A stretch of DNA of 64,000 bases from Sphingomonas glacialis. GTDB lineage: Bacteria; Pseudomonadota; Alphaproteobacteria; Sphingomonadales; Sphingomonadaceae. This document shows, one piece after another, positions 62,369-64,000 of this stretch (the first letter of the stretch is position 1; each line of letters starts with the position of its first letter). Under the pieces are notes generated by a model, which was not told the DNA's origin, did not search any database, and worked only from the letters and a program-made list of their open reading frames with translations. The translations under genes were made by a program, and so were the position numbers. Where the stretch lies: the NCBI RefSeq assembly GCF_006439055.1, contig NZ_RCZC01000002.1:526106-590105 (forward strand). Reading direction: 5' to 3'.

Positions 62369-62607
62369 TGCCGATGGCCGCCGACGAGATCGTGTCGTTG
62401 ATCGTCGCGGGGATTCCCGACGCGCAGGTCGAGATGACCGATCTGGCGGGCGACAACAACCATTGGGCGGCGCGCGTCGTGTCCGAAAGTTTCCGGGGGC
62501 TTCCCCGCCTCAAGCAACAGCGCGCCGTCTACGCCGCGCTCGGTGACAAGATGGGGGGCGTGCTCCACGCGCTTCAGCTGACCACCGCAGTCCCAGTCCA
62601 GGAGTAA
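62368..62607 (+). CDS. bolA: BolA family protein
   Basis: The 79-residue BolA protein has [23 protein letters not shown] and [12 protein letters not shown], with a BolA-type His near residue 32. Coupled to the upstream and downstream genes. BolA proteins form [2Fe-2S] complexes with monothiol glutaredoxins, and one (62613) is encoded next door. Confidence 0.92.
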   Translation: MPMAADEIVSLIVAGIPDAQVEMTDLAGDNNHWAARVVSESFRGLPRLKQQRAVYAALGDKMGGVLHALQLTTAVPVQE

Positions 62608-62612
62608 GTATC

Positions 62613-62948
62613 ATGAGCACCGACCCCGACCAGATCCGCATCGCCGAGCTCGTCCAGAAGAGCGACGTCGTCCTGTTCATGAAGGGCAGCCCGCTCTTCC
62701 CGCAATGCGGCTTTTCGAGCCGTGCGGTCGCGATCCTTAATCATCTCGGCGCCGAGTTCGACAGCGTCGACGTGCTGCAGGACCAGGGCGTGCGCCAGGG
62801 GATCAAGCAATTCTCCGACTGGCCGACGATCCCGCAGCTCTATGTGAAGGGTGAATTCGTCGGCGGCTCGGACATCATGATGGAAATGTACGAGAGCGGC
62901 GAGCTCGCCGCGCTGCTGACCGAACAGGGCGTCACCGCCGAGAAGTGA
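62613..62948 (+). CDS. grxD: Monothiol glutaredoxin (Grx4/GrxD)
   Basis: The 111-residue protein has the CGFS active site in [11 protein letters not shown] (Cys about 32), [19 protein letters not shown] and the family length. It works in Fe-S cluster transfer, as a partner of BolA. Confidence 0.95.
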   Translation: MSTDPDQIRIAELVQKSDVVLFMKGSPLFPQCGFSSRAVAILNHLGAEFDSVDVLQDQGVRQGIKQFSDWPTIPQLYVKGEFVGGSDIMMEMYESGELAALLTEQGVTAEK

Positions 62949-63362
62949 GGATGCCGGGTCGGGCGGGCCGCGCTCTGTAGCGCTGGCCCGCCCTGCTGAA
63001 GCGATTACCGCTCGGCATGCACAGAGTGTTGCATCCCGCGTGCCAGTTTCATGAAAGCCCGGTTTCCGGCGGTTTATCTGGTTAACGTCCACAACCGCGA
63101 TACCGGAGCTGTAAGAACTTCCGACAGATCTGCAGGGAATGCACGGAAGTACCGGATCCGCGGGGGCACGACGGTCACGGTGCCGCCTGCACCGACGGGG
63201 TTCGAATCTTCTTCTAAAAGCCCCTCCCCTTCAGGGGAGGGGTTGGGGTGGGGAAGTGACTACTGCCGTCAGTCTCGCTGAGCCTTCCTGGGTGGAGACC
63301 CAGGACACCACACGCGTCCCTCAGACCTACCCAAGCCGCCGCACCCCCGCTACAAAATGGGG
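62949..63362. other. 414-bp intergenic region with one hairpin repeat
   Basis: No convincing gene. CCCCTCCCC (63221-63229) pairs with GGGGAGGGG (63234-63242), similar to the element at 52433-52454. GGTTCGAATC near 63200 resembles a tRNA T-loop, but the remainder of a tRNA is missing. Confidence 0.55.
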
Positions 63363-64000
63363 ATGACCACCTCCCCCACCCCCCGCACCGGCGGGCGCAT
63401 CCTCGTCGATCAACTCGTCGCGCAAGGGTGCGACCGGATCTTCACCGTCCCCGGCGAGAGCTTCCTCGCGGTGCTCGACGCGCTCCACGACACGCCGCAG
63501 ATCGATCTGGTGGTGTGCCGGCAGGAGGGCGGCGTCGGCTTCATGGCATGCGCCGATGGTGCGCTGGCTGGGCGCCCTGGCGTCGCCTTCGTCACGCGCG
63601 GGCCGGGCGCGACCAATGCCTCGATCGGCGTCCATGTCGCGATGCAGGATTCGCAGCCGATGGTGCTGTTCATCGGCGACGTCGACCGCGGTACCAAGGA
63701 CCGCGAGGCGTTCCAGGAAATCGACTTTCCCGCGATGTTCACGCCGATCGCGAAATGGGCGGCGAAGATCGACGACGCGCGCCGCATCCCCGAATATATC
63801 GCGCGGGCGTGGAACGTAGCAATGTCCGGGCGGCCGGGGCCGGTCGTGCTCGCTTTGCCTGAGGACATGCTCCTCGACGAGGTGGTGGCGATCGACCGCC
63901 CGCCCGTCGAACGCGTCGTGCAGGCCTGCGATCCGATCCAGATGGGCACGCTCGCCGCAGCGCTGGGCGAGGCCGAGCGTCCGCTCGCGATCATCGGCGG
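63363..64000 (+). CDS. Thiamine-pyrophosphate-dependent enzyme (acetolactate synthase-like), partial
   Basis: The first 212 codons are present; the gene runs off the right edge. MTTSPTPRTGGRILVDQLVAQG, IFTVPGESFLAVLDAL, the cofactor-activating Glu in VVCRQEGGVGFMA and TRGPGATNASIGVHVAMQDSQPM are typical of the N-terminal Pyr domain of acetolactate synthase/benzoylformate decarboxylase-type enzymes. The substrate cannot be decided from this part. Confidence 0.88.
   Translation, partial: MTTSPTPRTGGRILVDQLVAQGCDRIFTVPGESFLAVLDALHDTPQIDLVVCRQEGGVGFMACADGALAGRPGVAFVTRGPGATNASIGVHVAMQDSQPMVLFIGDVDRGTKDREAFQEIDFPAMFTPIAKWAAKIDDARRIPEYIARAWNVAMSGRPGPVVLALPEDMLLDEVVAIDRPPVERVVQACDPIQMGTLAAALGEAERPLAIIG

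Noticed and set aside
63195..63215. tRNA T-loop-like GGTTCGAATC
   Set aside because: Flanks do not form a T-stem and no acceptor, D or anticodon arm is present.
1..64000. CRISPR arrays, transposases, phage genes or rRNA operons
   Set aside because: None were seen. The only repeats are palindromic intergenic elements and short tandem repeats.

Overview
The window looks like the chromosome of a GC-rich alphaproteobacterium, most likely a Sphingomonas-type sphingomonad. Reasons: very high GC at third codon positions, many GTG starts, a TonB-dependent receptor in a catabolic cluster, families common in sphingomonads (DUF6894, DUF6152, DUF6644, AidA/PixA), and sphingomonad-style palindromic intergenic repeats. 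No rRNA, tRNA, CRISPR array, transposase or phage gene was seen.

Region 1 (1-29,400) is an accessory catabolic island for an aromatic, probably phenolic, compound. It holds a FAD phenol monooxygenase, a GST-type isomerase, an acetoacetate-decarboxylase-family enzyme, a VAO/p-cresol-methylhydroxylase-type flavoprotein with two c-type cytochromes, an aromatic aldehyde dehydrogenase, an extradiol ring-cleavage dioxygenase, two fumarylacetoacetase-family hydrolases, a HisD-family dehydrogenase, two SDRs, an MFS carrier, a TonB receptor, and TetR and tandem-GntR regulators. Interleaved with these are many exported proteins of unknown function: three DUF6152 proteins, four members of a paralogous family with an H(W/Y)xGxTLV core, two DUF6644 membrane proteins and three NTF2/SnoaL-like proteins. 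Three recurrent DNA motifs tie the promoters together: a 25-bp direct-repeat site (four copies), an 18-bp site (four copies) and a GAACSGTTC-type TetR operator.

Region 2 (29,400-41,700) carries a dual-specificity-type phosphatase, an RND tripartite efflux operon (adaptor, pump, outer-membrane factor) divergent from an OmpR-type two-component system, an SDR, a 57-codon ORF, a solute-binding lipoprotein and a DUF4112 protein.

Region 3 (41,700-50,700) has RNase T2, nadC and nadA of NAD synthesis separated by a Crp/Fnr regulator and two DUF6894 genes, membrane proteins, a metallo-beta-lactamase-fold hydrolase, and a BlaI/M56-peptidase signalling pair with visible operators.

Region 4 (50,700-64,000) has an SMP-30 lactonase, a 3-oxoacid CoA-transferase whose two subunit genes are separated by a palindromic element and a frameshifted lipoprotein phosphatase gene, a GST, an alpha/beta hydrolase, a tandem AidA/PixA pair, leuC - 38-codon ORF - leuD - quinone oxidoreductase, two further intergenic repeat elements, an NRAMP transporter, a DUF1476-bolA-grxD housekeeping cluster, and the start of a thiamine-pyrophosphate enzyme gene.

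How it fits together (inference): the TonB receptor and MFS carrier import an aromatic substrate. The VAO/PCMH-type enzyme passes electrons to cytochrome c and makes an aldehyde, which the aldehyde dehydrogenase oxidises. The monooxygenase and extradiol dioxygenase open the ring, and the FAH-type hydrolases with the GST-type isomerase process the ring-fission product. The CoA-transferase and lactonase in region 4 may serve general carbon metabolism. The exported DUF6152 / HWEGDTLV / DUF6644 proteins are the best candidates for an undescribed system.
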